Below, one piece after another: positions 1 to 9,659 of a stretch of 64,000 nucleotides of DNA. The position numbers and the translations under genes are program-made. The notes beneath the pieces were generated by a model. The model searched no databases, had not been told where the DNA came from, and saw only the letters and a list, made by a program, of their open reading frames with translations. Source of the DNA: Pseudomonas coleopterorum (GTDB taxonomy: Bacteria; Pseudomonadota; Gammaproteobacteria; Pseudomonadales; Pseudomonadaceae); contig NZ_FNTZ01000001.1 in NCBI RefSeq assembly GCF_900105555.1, positions 1,488,001 to 1,552,000 of the forward strand, given 5' to 3'. Position 1 is the first letter of the stretch, and the number at the start of each line of letters is the position of its first letter.

Positions 1-1
1 G

Positions 2-817
2 TTCCTGTCGCCGGCTGCGGCCAGCGCGCGGATCAAGGCGCTGGAGCAACAGCTCGAGACGCGTTTGCTGTACCGCGACAGCCGTGGCGTGGAACTGACG
101 CCTGCGGGCCAGAAGCTGCTGGTGCATGCGCGGTTGATCATGCGTCAGGTCGATTACCTGAAAGCCGATTTCACCCATCTGGGGGGCGACTCGGCAGGGC
201 ACATCCGTATTTTTGCCAACACCACGGCGGTCACGGAATTTCTGCCTGAAGTGCTGGCCGGTTTTCTTGCACAACGGCCTGGTGTCAGTGTCGACCTGCA
301 AGAGCGACTGTCGCGCGACATCGTGCGTGGCGTGCTCGACGGCAGCACCGACATGGGCATCATCGCCGGGCCGGTGGAGGCGGCGGGGTTGCAGGTGATG
401 CACTTCAGCACCGACCGGCTGGTACTCACTGTGCCCTTGGGGCACGAGCTGGCCCGGTGCAAGCGCATCGGTTTCAAGCAGACGTTGGCGTTCCAGCACA
501 TTGGCCTGCACGAGGGCAGCACCTTGCTCAGCTTTCTGCGCGAACAGGTCGAGCGGAGCGGTCAGGGGCTGTCGCTGCGCATTCAGGTGTCGAGCTTCGA
601 AGCGATCTGCCGGATGGTCGAGGCGGGCGTGGGCATCGGCATCATTCCCGAATCGGCTGCCCTGCGGCACAGCCGCACCATGCGCCTGGTGACCATCGAA
701 CTGGACGAGCCCTGGGCAGTGCGCGAACGCAGCATTCTAGTGCGTGAACTCGAGGCGCTGCCGGGCACGGTCCGCGCGCTGATCGCCACCCTGATGCCGC
801 CCCCACCGCCGGATTGA
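2..817 (+). CDS. LysR-family transcriptional regulator, 5' end outside the window
   Basis: The frame is open from the first bases of the window, so the gene starts upstream. The visible part opens in the second half of a LysR winged helix-turn-helix (residues reading SPAAASARIKALEQQLETRL, then LTPAGQKLL), followed by the linker helix and a periplasmic-binding-protein-like effector domain through to the stop at 815-817. About 271 residues are visible, so only some 25-35 N-terminal residues are missing if it has the usual length near 300. The target and inducer cannot be told, since the divergent or upstream neighbour is not in the window. It is followed 117 bp later by nhaA on the same strand, which need not be its target. 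The family call is firm. Confidence 0.9.
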   Translation, partial: FLSPAAASARIKALEQQLETRLLYRDSRGVELTPAGQKLLVHARLIMRQVDYLKADFTHLGGDSAGHIRIFANTTAVTEFLPEVLAGFLAQRPGVSVDLQERLSRDIVRGVLDGSTDMGIIAGPVEAAGLQVMHFSTDRLVLTVPLGHELARCKRIGFKQTLAFQHIGLHEGSTLLSFLREQVERSGQGLSLRIQVSSFEAICRMVEAGVGIGIIPESAALRHSRTMRLVTIELDEPWAVRERSILVRELEALPGTVRALIATLMPPPPPD

Positions 818-933
818 GATGATGCATTGCAACTTGGCCCCAGGCTTTCTATCATCGCCGCGGGTGCGCCGCTGCATACGGTACGGCGCAGGTTAAAGTT
901 CAGCGTTGGTCGGGCCGCCAACGGAGACTCCCC

Positions 934-2289
934 GTGTCCGAAACCAAACCGGCCGTGCCTGTCATTCCTCGCCCGCAACAGCTCACCGAGCGTGCCCTGG
1001 CGGCGCTCGAACGTTTCTCTCACATCGAAGCCGTCAGCGGCATCGTGTTATTGCTCGCCGCCATCGCTGCGCTGGTCTGGGCCAACAGCCCGGCAGCCGA
1101 GTCCTACGAGCATTTCTGGCACACCCAGGTCACTCTGGGGCTGGGCGATTTCAGCGTGTCGCGCTCACTGCACTTTCTGGTCAACGATGGCCTGATGACC
1201 ATCTTCTTTCTGGTGGTGGGCGCGGAGATACGCCAGGAAATCAAGGACGGCGCCTTGGCCAATCTGCAACTGGCGACCTTGCCGCTGGGTGCTGCACTGG
1301 GCGGCGTGCTGATGCCGGCCTTGCTCTACACCGTGCTCAACCATGGCACCGCTGCCAGCGCCGGCTGGGCAGTGCCGACCGCGACCGATATCGCCTTTGC
1401 GGTGGGCGTGCTGGCGTTGCTGGGCAAGTCGATCCCGGCCAGCGTGCGGATTCTGCTGCTGGCCTTGGCGATCATCGACGACATCGTGGCGATCCTGATC
1501 ATTGCGGTGTTCTACACCGCCAGCCTCGACTACCTGGGTCTGCTGGTCGCCGTGGCCGGTGTGCTGCTGGTGCTGGTGTTCCAGCGCATGGGCATCAGCA
1601 AGGCATCTGCCTACGTGCTGCCTGGGGCGATCGTCTGGTTCGGCCTGCTCAAGACGGGCGTTCATCCCACCCTTGCCGGTGTGATTCTGGGCTTGTTGAC
1701 GCCGGTCTACTCCAAGCCGATGGCCGAGCGTCCGGTAGACGTCATACGCCGCAACTTCAACGAGTTGATGGAGCGCTTCACCCCTGGCAGCGACAATCGC
1801 GAAGCGGTGGTCGAGCCGCTGCGGCAGCTGCGCGATGCGCAACGCGAAGTGCTGCCACCGGTGCAGCGGATTCAGGTCGGCCTGCACCTGTGGGTCGCTT
1901 TCGGGGTCATGCCGCTGTTCGCCCTGGCCAACGCCGGGGTGAGCTTCGGTGGGGCGAACCTGGGCGATGCGATGTCGCAGCACGTGTTCGCCGGGGTGAT
2001 GATCGCCCTGGTGCTGGGCAAACCGCTGGGCGTGCTGCTGGCCAGTGTGCTGCTGGTCAAGCTGAACATCTGCAGGCTGCCCGAAGGCGTGACCTGGGGT
2101 GGGGTGGGGCTGGTCGGCCTGCTGGCCGGGATCGGTTTCACCATGTCGATCTTCATCGCCGCGCTGGCCTTCACCGACCCGACCCTGCTGGCTTCGGCCA
2201 AGCTCAGTGTGCTGGCAGCTTCCACGGTGGCGGCGGTGCTGGGGCTGGTTTGGGGCAAGCTGGTGTTCGGCAGGGGTCGGGTGGGGTAG
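934..2289 (+). CDS. nhaA: Na+/H+ antiporter NhaA
   Basis: This is a 451-residue inner-membrane protein with about twelve hydrophobic segments. The reading starts at a GTG with GGAG 7 nt upstream (923-926). The sequence carries the NhaA hallmarks, including the adjacent aspartates at residues 182-183 (IIDDIVAIL), which correspond to the Na+/H+-binding pair of the E. coli protein, and a GFTMSIFIA stretch near the C-terminus. The family exchanges external protons for cytoplasmic Na+ or Li+ and protects against salt and alkaline stress. The N-terminal tail (about 35 residues) is longer than in the E. coli protein, which makes the total length greater than the usual 390 or so. It appears to be a single-gene unit, ending in REP-like repeats. 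Confidence 0.93.
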   Translation: MSETKPAVPVIPRPQQLTERALAALERFSHIEAVSGIVLLLAAIAALVWANSPAAESYEHFWHTQVTLGLGDFSVSRSLHFLVNDGLMTIFFLVVGAEIRQEIKDGALANLQLATLPLGAALGGVLMPALLYTVLNHGTAASAGWAVPTATDIAFAVGVLALLGKSIPASVRILLLALAIIDDIVAILIIAVFYTASLDYLGLLVAVAGVLLVLVFQRMGISKASAYVLPGAIVWFGLLKTGVHPTLAGVILGLLTPVYSKPMAERPVDVIRRNFNELMERFTPGSDNREAVVEPLRQLRDAQREVLPPVQRIQVGLHLWVAFGVMPLFALANAGVSFGGANLGDAMSQHVFAGVMIALVLGKPLGVLLASVLLVKLNICRLPEGVTWGGVGLVGLLAGIGFTMSIFIAALAFTDPTLLASAKLSVLAASTVAAVLGLVWGKLVFGRGRVG

Positions 2290-2337
2290 GGCTCTTTCTG
2301 TGGGATGGGCCTCTTTCTGTGGGACAGGCCTCTTTCT

Positions 2338-2403
2338 GTGGGAGCGGGCTCTGCCCGCGAAGGATTCAGCGGTGAACCCTTCGCGGGCAGAGCCCGCTCC
2401 CAC
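2338..2403. repeat. Inverted pair of GTGG-type REP elements
   Basis: Two copies of a 26-nt unit face each other at 2338-2363 (top strand) and 2378-2403 (bottom strand). Each starts GTGGGAGC and folds through CGGGC/GCCCG, which is the GTGG-plus-hairpin layout of Pseudomonas REPs, and each ends GCGAAGG. The flanks (2290-2337 and 2404-2470) hold several degenerate direct copies of a CTTTCTGTGGGA or TCCCACAG half-unit. The pair can form a large hairpin just after nhaA and may act as a transcription or mRNA-end barrier. The rest of the 2290-2585 gap holds only the promoter listed next. Confidence 0.8.
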
Positions 2404-2518
2404 AGAAAAGCTGCTCCCACAGAAAAGGTGCTCCCACAGGAAGGCTGATCCCACAGGAAGGCTGAGCCTACAAAGAGCAGGTTTCACAGAAAGCGCTTCT
2501 CCTGAAGCGTCCCCGTGT

Positions 2519-2544
2519 TCATGGAAGCTCGAGGGCGGCCGATA
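2519..2544 (+). promoter_or_regulatory. Possible FliA (sigma-28) promoter of the GGDEF-EAL gene
   Basis: TCATG (2519-2523), 14 nt, then GCCGATA (2538-2544), 41 nt before the ATG at 2586. The -10 block is the sigma-28 core, and the -35 block has one mismatch to TCAAG. Spacing equals the sigma-28 consensus (TAAAG-TTT-N11-GCCGATAA). Found by eye; similar elements precede both chemoreceptor genes in this window. Confidence 0.5.
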
Positions 2545-2585
2545 CACCCCGTATCAGCTGCGCAGTACTCTTCTTCAGGCCATCC

Positions 2586-5162
2586 ATGCTCAAGTCCAGC
2601 TTCACCTCTCCTGCCTCGCCTGCCCAGCCAGCGAGCAGCACCTCCCTGGCACAGGCGTCGTTGGTCACGTTCTGCGCCAGCCTTGCCGTGGTCTTCGCGC
2701 TGGCGGTCTCGCTGTCACTGTATTTCGCCCACGGCCTGGATCGTGCGGAGCAGGCTCAAGGGCAGTCGCTGATACAGAAAAGCATCGAGGCCGAACGCCG
2801 GCTCCTGCAACTGACCATCAAGGATTACTCGTTCTGGGGTGAGGCGTATCGGCATCTGCACCTGAAGGTCGACATGGAGTGGGCCTTCGTGCGGGAGAAC
2901 TTCGGCCCGGCGCTGTACGATGATTTTGGCTATGAAGCGGCTTTTGTCATCGGCCCGAGCGGCCGCTCCGTCTATGCGGTGATCGAGGGCCGCTACGAGA
3001 CCGTGGCAGCGGCGCAGTGGCTGGGGCGCTCCGTCGACGAGTGGGTGGCCGAAGCCCGCGCGCTCGCCGATGACGAAAAGGTCTTCACGGCACTGACCAG
3101 CCTGGCCGGTACGCCGGCGCTGGTCGTGGCAGCAGCCATCACGCCCAGTACCGACCCTACCGTGCAGGCCGACGACCGGCCGCCATCGGTCATGCTCGTG
3201 GTCAACCGACTCGATCCGCGGCGCCTCGAAGAGCTGGGCGCCAACATGGGTTTGCGCGGAGTACGCCTGGGCCGGGCCGATGACCCTGCGTTCGCTCACG
3301 CAGAACTGACGGGCGAGCACGGTACGCACTTCGATCTGCAGTGGGATGCCACCCGGCCCGGGCGGCAGATGATCATTGTGGTGCTGCCGCTGATCATTCT
3401 GGCGACGCTGATCATTTTCGGCATGACCTGGGTCATGTTGCGCCGCAATACCCGCGCGGCCCGTGCCTTGGACAGCAGTCACGAACTGCTGCGCACCAGC
3501 CAGGCGGCGCTGACGCTGAGCGAGTCACGCTTTCGCGATGTCGCCGAGGCCAGCTCCGACTGGATCTGGGAGGCCGACTGCGAGGGGCGCCTCACTTACC
3601 TGTCCGACCGCTTCGAAGCCGTCACCGGGCTGGACAAGGCGCAGTGGTTGGGAACTTCGCTGGACCAACTCGTGGACCTGCCCGACGGCACCTTGCTGGA
3701 CCGGCTGCGCAGCAATGTCGGGCAGAGCAACCTGGTCACCGAATGCAGCTATGTCGACAAGCACCTGCAGCAACGCACAGCCAGGATCGCTGCACGCACC
3801 AGCGGTACCCAAGGGTTTCGCGGCACCGCCACCGACGTTACCGAGGAGATCGAGGCCCGGCGACGGGTCGAATACCTCTCGCGCCACGACGTGCTCACCG
3901 GCCTGCCCAATCGCAGCCAGCTGCGCGACTATCTGGAAAGCCGCCTCGAAAATGCCCTTGCTGCCAGCCAGCCGTTGGTGATGCTGACCATCGACCTGGA
4001 TCGCTTCAAGCCCGTCAACGATCTGCTCGGACACGCCACCGGCGACCTGGTGCTGCACGAAATCGGCGCCCGCATCAGGCAGTGCGTGCGCAGCCAGGAC
4101 ATCGTCGCCCGGGTCGGCGGTGACGAATTCGTCATGGTCGTGTCGGGCATGGTCGGGCATCAGGAGATCGAAGCCTTGTGCCGACGGCTGATCGACTTGA
4201 TCGAGCAAGTGATCGATGTCGACGAGCAGGAGATTCATGTCAGCGCCAGCATTGGCATCGCCGTGTCTCCGGGGGATGCCGCACATGCGCCCGAACTGTT
4301 GCGCTATTCCGACATCGCGCTGTACGAGGCCAAGGCCAGTGGGCGCGGTACCTGGCGTTTCTATGATGGTGACATGAACGCGCGAATCGTCGAGCGTCGC
4401 CGCCTGGAAGGCGATCTGCGCTATGCGATCAAGCATGGTGAGTTGCGTCTGGAATACCAGCCGCGCTTTCGCATCGCCGACGGGCGCATGGTCGGCGCCG
4501 AGGCCCTGGTACGCTGGCAACACCCCCAGCGCGGACTGCTGGCGCCCGATGCGTTCATACCCATCGCTGAGGAGGTGGGATTGATCACTGCCGTGGGCGA
4601 ATGGGTGATGGATGCCGCCTGCAGGCAGGCCAGCCAGTGGCCCGAAACGCTGTTCGTGTCGGTCAACGTATCGTCCAGAGAGTTTCAGAGCGGGCAGTTG
4701 GTCGAGCGGGTCAAGGCGGCATTGCAGCGCTCGGGGCTGGCGGCGAACAGACTCGAGCTGGAGGTCACCGAAAGCGTCATGCTGGAAGATGCCGACAATG
4801 CCCTGATACTGATGCGCAGCCTCAAGGCACTGGGCGTGCGCCTGACCATGGATGATTTCGGTACCGGCTACTCATCGTTGAGCTATCTGCGCTCCTTTCC
4901 CTTCGATGGGCTCAAGATCGACCGCAGCTTCGTCAGCCGACTGGGTGACAGCCAACCAGACCTGGCCATCGTCGAGGCCGTGATCGGACTGGGCCGGGCC
5001 TTGTCGCTGACGGTCACGGCCGAAGGTGTGGAAACCCTGGAGCATCTCAAGTTGCTCGACTCCGTGGCCTGCGACGAAGGCCAGGGCTATTACTTGAGCC
5101 GCCCGCTCGAGGGTGCCAGCTTCGATGCGCTGCTGCTTTCCATCAGTTTGCCAACGAGCTGA
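2586..5162 (+). CDS. CHASE4-PAS-GGDEF-EAL cyclic-di-GMP enzyme
   Basis: This is an 858-residue inner-membrane protein. A first membrane helix (about residues 24-48) is followed by a periplasmic CHASE4 sensor with its typical KDYSFWGEAY stretch, a second helix near 262-285, a PAS domain (about 315-425), a GGDEF domain and an EAL domain. Both catalytic domains look intact. GGDEF is at 511-515 with an inhibitory-site RSQD five residues upstream. The EAL is at 639-641, followed by ELEVTES, DDFGTGYSSL and KIDRSF. The protein could therefore both make and degrade c-di-GMP, the second messenger that switches between motility and biofilm. The periplasmic ligand is unknown. The gene is monocistronic, followed 87 bp later by a chemoreceptor, and a FliA-like promoter suggests it belongs to the flagellar regulon. 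Confidence 0.93.
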   Translation: MLKSSFTSPASPAQPASSTSLAQASLVTFCASLAVVFALAVSLSLYFAHGLDRAEQAQGQSLIQKSIEAERRLLQLTIKDYSFWGEAYRHLHLKVDMEWAFVRENFGPALYDDFGYEAAFVIGPSGRSVYAVIEGRYETVAAAQWLGRSVDEWVAEARALADDEKVFTALTSLAGTPALVVAAAITPSTDPTVQADDRPPSVMLVVNRLDPRRLEELGANMGLRGVRLGRADDPAFAHAELTGEHGTHFDLQWDATRPGRQMIIVVLPLIILATLIIFGMTWVMLRRNTRAARALDSSHELLRTSQAALTLSESRFRDVAEASSDWIWEADCEGRLTYLSDRFEAVTGLDKAQWLGTSLDQLVDLPDGTLLDRLRSNVGQSNLVTECSYVDKHLQQRTARIAARTSGTQGFRGTATDVTEEIEARRRVEYLSRHDVLTGLPNRSQLRDYLESRLENALAASQPLVMLTIDLDRFKPVNDLLGHATGDLVLHEIGARIRQCVRSQDIVARVGGDEFVMVVSGMVGHQEIEALCRRLIDLIEQVIDVDEQEIHVSASIGIAVSPGDAAHAPELLRYSDIALYEAKASGRGTWRFYDGDMNARIVERRRLEGDLRYAIKHGELRLEYQPRFRIADGRMVGAEALVRWQHPQRGLLAPDAFIPIAEEVGLITAVGEWVMDAACRQASQWPETLFVSVNVSSREFQSGQLVERVKAALQRSGLAANRLELEVTESVMLEDADNALILMRSLKALGVRLTMDDFGTGYSSLSYLRSFPFDGLKIDRSFVSRLGDSQPDLAIVEAVIGLGRALSLTVTAEGVETLEHLKLLDSVACDEGQGYYLSRPLEGASFDALLLSISLPTS

Positions 5163-5171
5163 GCGGGTCAT

Positions 5172-5197
5172 TCAAGAAGCACAGAGGCGAGCCGATA
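5172..5197 (+). promoter_or_regulatory. FliA (sigma-28) promoter of the chemoreceptor
   Basis: TCAAG (5172-5176), a 14-nt spacer, and GCCGATA (5191-5197). This matches the -35 core, spacing and -10 of sigma-28 promoters. It ends 52 nt before the TTG start at 5250, which supports that start and fits a chemotaxis gene. Confidence 0.65.
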
Positions 5198-5249
5198 GCA
5201 CGGCGGTATCCGTTGACGCTGCTTCTTCTCTCCTGCCGGTATTCGACCC

Positions 5250-7139
5250 TTGATCAAACACCTGAAATTCAGCCATAAAATCCTGCTGGCCGCCGCTCTG
5301 GTCGTGACGGCTGCCCTGGCCGCCTTCGCCGGCTTCAATGCCTACCTGCAACGCCAGGCCATCGACCAGAGCCTGCGTGCGTCGCTGACCGAAACCGGTC
5401 GCGTCACGGCCGGCAACGTTGCCTATTGGCTCGACGCGCGCATCAAGCTGATCGACAGCCAGGCTCAGGTCCTGGCCCGCGATCGCAGCGCAGAAGGCCT
5501 GACCGGCCTGCTCGAGCAGAAGCTGTACACCGACAACTTCGACCTCACCTACCTGGGGGAGGTCGATGGCACCTATACCAAGCGCCCCCACGGCCCGTTG
5601 CCGGCCGGTTACGATCCGCGCCAGCGGCCGTGGTATGCGGCGGCGGCCAAGGCCGGTGGCATGATCGTGACCGAACCCTATATGTCGGCCTCGTCGAAAA
5701 AGCTGGGCATCACCATCGCCACACCGCTGATGCGCGATGGCCGCATGGCCGGTGTGGTCGGCGGCGATCTGGACCTGTCGACGCTGGTCACCATCATCAG
5801 CTCGCTCAACGCCGGCGGCCTGGGCGAAGCTTTCCTGGTGGATGCGGAAGGCAAGATCCTGGTCAGCAGTCATCCCGAACAGGTGCTCAAGCGCCTGCCC
5901 GAAGTATTCACCGAAGGCACGCCGAACCTGGCGCCGGGTTTCAGTTCGGTGCCGCAGAATGGCACGCAGCGGCTGGTCAGCTTCACGCCTGTGGAAGGGC
6001 TGCCGTCGGTGAAATGGTACCTGGGGCTGTCGATCGACGAGGCCAAGGCCTATGCGCCGGTGACCCGGGCGCGCAATCTGGCGATCATCGCCACGGTGGT
6101 GGCAGTGGTCGCGATCATCGCCTTGCTCGGATTGCTGATCCAGATCCTGCTGCGACCGCTGCGCGAGCTCACTCGCGCGATGGACGACATCGCCGAGGGC
6201 GAAGGGGATCTGACCCGGCGTCTGCCGGTGGAGGCACGCGACGAGTTCGGCGCGCTGGCCACGGCCTTCAACTCGTTCGTGGCACGTGTCCATGGCTCGA
6301 TTCGCGATGTCGCGCACAGCACCCAGCAGTTGACCCAAGGCACGCGTCGGGTGCTGGAGTCTTCACAGTCGTCGATGCAGCAGTCCGACGTGCAGGCGCA
6401 GCGCACCCAGAGCGTGGCGGCGGCGATCAACCAGTTGGGCGCGGCCGCCGAAGAGATCGCGCGCAACGCCGCGCATGCGTCGGGGCAGGCCAGCGATGCG
6501 CGTGTGCAGAGCCAGGAAGGTCGCACCGTGCTGGGTGAGGCCCTGCAGGCGATGCAGGCGCTGTCGCAGAAGATCGGCAGCAGCTGCGAGCACATCGATG
6601 CGCTGGACGGCAAGGCGGCCAATATTGGCCAGATTCTCGACGTGATTCGGGGTATTTCCGAACAGACCAATCTGCTGGCGCTCAATGCCGCCATCGAAGC
6701 GGCGCGCGCCGGTGAAGCCGGGCGCGGGTTTGCCGTGGTGGCCGACGAGGTGCGCTCCCTGGCCAGTCGTACGCAGAGCTCGGCGCAGCAGATTCAGCAG
6801 ATGATCGAGGAGCTGCAGGGCGGTTCGCGCGATGCCGTGGCGTTGATGCAGGAAAGCCAGCGGCAGAGTGCCCACAGCATGGTAGTCGCCGAGCAGGCCG
6901 GCGTGCGCCTGACCACCGTGACCGAGCGCATCGGTGAAATCGATGGCCAGAACCAGTCCGTGGCCACGGCGACCGAAGAGCAGACGGCGGTGGTCGAGAC
7001 GTTGAACCTGGACATCAGCGAGATCAACCTGCTCAACCAGCAGGGTGTCAGTAACCTGGAAGCCACCCTGAGCGCCTGTACGGCGCTGGAACAGGAAGCC
7101 GCACGATTGCAGCAGCTGGTGGGTGGGTTCCGCATCTGA
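5250..7139 (+). CDS. Methyl-accepting chemotaxis protein with dCache amino-acid-binding domain (PctA-like)
   Basis: This is a 629-residue chemoreceptor. It begins with a TTG at 5250; the N-terminus [14 protein letters not shown] matches the Pseudomonas PctA/B/C group, and no other start in frame fits. A first membrane helix (about 10-30) is followed by a periplasmic dCache domain, a second helix near 275-297, HAMP, and the cytoplasmic signalling hairpin with the conserved tip [19 protein letters not shown]. The dCache part carries the amino-acid motif of PctA at the same residue numbers: Y121, R126, W128, Y129 and D173. Established knowledge of that motif says the carboxyl and amino groups of a free amino acid are held there, so the ligand is probably one or several L-amino acids. 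It works with CheA/CheW, which are not in this window. Confidence 0.93.
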   Translation: MIKHLKFSHKILLAAALVVTAALAAFAGFNAYLQRQAIDQSLRASLTETGRVTAGNVAYWLDARIKLIDSQAQVLARDRSAEGLTGLLEQKLYTDNFDLTYLGEVDGTYTKRPHGPLPAGYDPRQRPWYAAAAKAGGMIVTEPYMSASSKKLGITIATPLMRDGRMAGVVGGDLDLSTLVTIISSLNAGGLGEAFLVDAEGKILVSSHPEQVLKRLPEVFTEGTPNLAPGFSSVPQNGTQRLVSFTPVEGLPSVKWYLGLSIDEAKAYAPVTRARNLAIIATVVAVVAIIALLGLLIQILLRPLRELTRAMDDIAEGEGDLTRRLPVEARDEFGALATAFNSFVARVHGSIRDVAHSTQQLTQGTRRVLESSQSSMQQSDVQAQRTQSVAAAINQLGAAAEEIARNAAHASGQASDARVQSQEGRTVLGEALQAMQALSQKIGSSCEHIDALDGKAANIGQILDVIRGISEQTNLLALNAAIEAARAGEAGRGFAVVADEVRSLASRTQSSAQQIQQMIEELQGGSRDAVALMQESQRQSAHSMVVAEQAGVRLTTVTERIGEIDGQNQSVATATEEQTAVVETLNLDISEINLLNQQGVSNLEATLSACTALEQEAARLQQLVGGFRI

Positions 7140-7166
7140 TCCGCCAGGTATTGCGCGGTGTGGCCG

Positions 7167-7292
7167 GACGCGGCTTGCGCCGCTGCTACAGGGATTGTGC
7201 GTGCCTTGGGGGCAGCATGCGCGTTCCGCACATCCGCGTGACGCGTCTGGGACGGCATACGACATTCCTGTAGCAGCGGCGCGAGCCGCGTC
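7167..7292. repeat. Inverted pair of GTAG-type REP elements
   Basis: One 23-nt unit lies on the bottom strand (7167-7189) and one on the top strand (7270-7292). Each reads GTAGCAGCGG, then a short loop, then GCCGCGTC, so GTAG precedes a GCGGC/GCCGC hairpin. The pair separates two convergent genes (chemoreceptor and glycosidase). This is the most abundant repeat family of the window. Confidence 0.85.
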
Positions 7293-7329
7293 CGGGGGCG
7301 CTGCGGATGTGTGGGTGGGACGCGGGGGG

Positions 7330-8451
7330 TTATGGGCGGCGACCGTGCAGGCGCTCCAGCGTTTGCAATTGCACCCGCAATGGATGATAGGGCGCCCGTG
7401 AGCCTTCACCGTCGGCCGCGCCGTACACACCCGCGGGGCAGTAGCGGCCATCGTCCCAACCGGGATAGTCCAGGAACGGATACCAGCATAGCCCCTGCAC
7501 ATCGACGCCACGCGCAATCGCCAGCGCCAGTTGTTCACCCACGTATTCCAGCCACGGCCCTCGCGTATCCGCCTCGGCGCCGGTTTCGGCCAAGAGGATG
7601 GGTCGGCCATAGCGCCGATTCAGTTCAGCCAGCAACCCCGCCAGCGGGCGGAACTCGGGATGCCCCAGCAGGATCCGTTCGCCGTTCTGTCGCCACTGAT
7701 TCTGCGGGTAGAAATTGGCCCCGATGATGTCCAGGTACCCCTCGCAGCCGCCCAGCCCCGGCCACTGGCGACCGGCGAGCATGTCCCAGGCCTGGAACTG
7801 CGCCAGCCGATGACCCTCGGCGCGCTCCTGGTCCACGGCACGCGGCGAATCGGGCACGATGTGAATCAATGGATCGCACTGCACGAAGCGCGCCTGGGGC
7901 GCGTGCGTGCGAATCGCCTCGATGGCCTCGATGCTGGCCCGCACCAACTGGTGCTTGAGCTCCAGCCCGCGACCGTGGGCGCCGGGGTTGAAGTAGCCGA
8001 CGTCGCCGCCGGCCCAGCTCCAGAACGACATCTCGTTGACCGGGGAGCAAAAGGGCACCTCGAAACCCTCATCGACCATCAGCCGCGCTGCGGCACCGGC
8101 AAAGCGGGCAAAGCGCTCGACGAATTCCGGCCGCCAGATGTCCAGTCCGTCGGGGTAGCCGTAATGACACAAATCCCATACCACTTGCAGATTGCACTCA
8201 CGCGCCGCGCGCAGCAGGGGTAGAAAACTGCTCCAGTCGTAGTGCCCGCAACGCCGTTCGATCTCGTGCCAGCGCAGGCCATCCCGGGCGCAGCCGATAC
8301 CATCGGCCCGCAACTGTCGATAATCTTCAGCCGCCCAGCGTTGATGCCCGGTGCTGACCTGCACATCGACTCGTTCGCCATCGCGCCGCCGCTGTGCAGC
8401 GCATTCGTAACCGGCCATGATGAACGTGTCGAACAGGCCGCACGCCTTCAA
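7330..8451 (-). CDS. Clan-A (beta/alpha)8 glycoside hydrolase, GH1-like
   Basis: This is a TIM-barrel glycosidase of 373 residues if read from the TTG at 8451, which overlaps the stop of glf as TTGA. Starts further upstream would lie deep inside glf and encode unrelated sequence. The N-terminus FDTFIMAGYEC is typical of the Pseudomonas family-1-like glycosylhydrolases. The probable acid/base is E140 in SPVNEMSFW and the probable nucleophile E289 in ILLAETGAE, at the ends of strands 4 and 7 as in clan GH-A. There is no signal peptide, so it should act in the cytoplasm. It is the last gene of an operon with a glycosyltransferase and UDP-galactopyranose mutase, so trimming or turnover of a galactose- or galactofuranose-containing glycan is a reasonable inference. 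Substrate is unknown. Confidence 0.8.
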   Translation of the reverse strand: MKACGLFDTFIMAGYECAAQRRRDGERVDVQVSTGHQRWAAEDYRQLRADGIGCARDGLRWHEIERRCGHYDWSSFLPLLRAARECNLQVVWDLCHYGYPDGLDIWRPEFVERFARFAGAAARLMVDEGFEVPFCSPVNEMSFWSWAGGDVGYFNPGAHGRGLELKHQLVRASIEAIEAIRTHAPQARFVQCDPLIHIVPDSPRAVDQERAEGHRLAQFQAWDMLAGRQWPGLGGCEGYLDIIGANFYPQNQWRQNGERILLGHPEFRPLAGLLAELNRRYGRPILLAETGAEADTRGPWLEYVGEQLALAIARGVDVQGLCWYPFLDYPGWDDGRYCPAGVYGAADGEGSRAPYHPLRVQLQTLERLHGRRP

Positions 8452-9659
8452 ACGCCGTGCTCGTCGAGCAGTTCCACGGCAGCCCTCGCACCAGGCACGG
8501 GCGCGCTCGCCTGCTCGATTCGCTGATACAGCGCCAGCGCCTGACCGACCACCTGATCCATGTTGTAGTACTTGTAGGTGCCCAATCGACCGAGGAAGGT
8601 GACCCCCGGCGTTTCGTCCGCCAGCGCCTTGTAGCGTTGATACAGCGCGGCGTTTTCGGCCCGTGGGATGGGGTAGTAGGGGTCGCCGTCGGCGCACGGG
8701 TACTCGTAGGTGATGCTGGTCTGCGGGTGTCGCTGCCCGGTCAGGTGCTTGTATTCGGTGATGCGCGTGTAGGGCACCGCTTCGTCCGGGTAATTGACCA
8801 CGGCCACCGCTTGCAGCTGGGGTTGCTGCAACGTCTTGTGCTCGAAGCGCAACGAACGGTAGGGCAGGCGGCCCAGGCGGAATCCGAAATACTCATCCAC
8901 CGGACCGCAGTAGATCAGCTGGGCGTAGGACAACTGCTCGCGAACCTGGGCGAAATCGGTGTCCAGCAGCACGTCGATCCGCGGGTGGTCGAGCATGTTC
9001 TCGAACAGGCGTGTGTAACCCTCCAGCGGCATGGCCTGGAAGCTGTCGGTGAAGTAGCGGTCATCCTCGGTGGTGCGCGTGGGAATCCGTGAGGTGACCG
9101 ACTTGTCCAGCTGCGACGGGTCCAGGCCCCATTGCTTGCGGGTGTAGCCCTGGAAGAACTTCTGGTAGAGCTCCTGGCCGATCTGATTGATCACCACGTC
9201 CTCGGAGGTGCGGATGCACTCCACCGGCTGTGCGCGCTCGGCCAGAAAGCGTTCGGCCTGAGCCTCATCCATCTGCAGGCCGAACAGCGTGTTGAGGGTG
9301 GTGAGGTTGATCGGAATCGGCACCAGATGATCGTCGACCTGGGCCAGCACTCGGTGCTCGTAGGGGCGCCACTGGGTGAAGCGCGACAGGTAGTCGACGA
9401 TGCGCTGGGCATTGGTGTGGAAGATATGCGGCCCGTAGCGGTGGACCATCACGCCGGCTGCATCCAGGTGGTCGTAGGCGTTGCCGCCGATGTGCTCGCG
9501 GCGGTCGATCACCAGAACGTTCAGGCCAAGCCCTTCGGCCAGGCGCTCGGCAATGACGCTGCCGGCAAAACCGGCGCCCACCACCACATAGTCGTAGGGA
9601 CGGCCATCGCCATGGGCGGACGGACCGCGGCTGGCGCTTTCGAGGTTTACCTGAGGCAT
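8448..9659 (-). CDS. glf: UDP-galactopyranose mutase
   Basis: This is a 403-residue flavoenzyme that interconverts UDP-galactopyranose and UDP-galactofuranose in the cytoplasm. An N-terminal Rossmann motif for FAD is clear (VVVGAGFAGSVIAERL), followed by IDRREHIGGNAYD and, later, YPCADGDPYYPIP and GRLGTYKYYNMDQ, all standard mutase landmarks. I place the start at the ATG at 9659, which has AAGGAG 8 nt upstream and overlaps the end of the upstream glycosyltransferase by 13 nt. An in-frame start at 9698 would add thirteen residues encoded inside that gene. It is translationally coupled on both sides. It feeds the sugar donor for galactofuranosyl transfer, with the galE-like gene at 11129 able to supply UDP-galactose. 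Confidence 0.93.
   Translation of the reverse strand: MPQVNLESASRGPSAHGDGRPYDYVVVGAGFAGSVIAERLAEGLGLNVLVIDRREHIGGNAYDHLDAAGVMVHRYGPHIFHTNAQRIVDYLSRFTQWRPYEHRVLAQVDDHLVPIPINLTTLNTLFGLQMDEAQAERFLAERAQPVECIRTSEDVVINQIGQELYQKFFQGYTRKQWGLDPSQLDKSVTSRIPTRTTEDDRYFTDSFQAMPLEGYTRLFENMLDHPRIDVLLDTDFAQVREQLSYAQLIYCGPVDEYFGFRLGRLPYRSLRFEHKTLQQPQLQAVAVVNYPDEAVPYTRITEYKHLTGQRHPQTSITYEYPCADGDPYYPIPRAENAALYQRYKALADETPGVTFLGRLGTYKYYNMDQVVGQALALYQRIEQASAPVPGARAAVELLDEHGV

Noticed and set aside
906..2375. 489-codon frame overlapping nhaA
   Set aside because: Another frame of the same strand inside a clear NhaA gene; the product has no membrane segments or domains.
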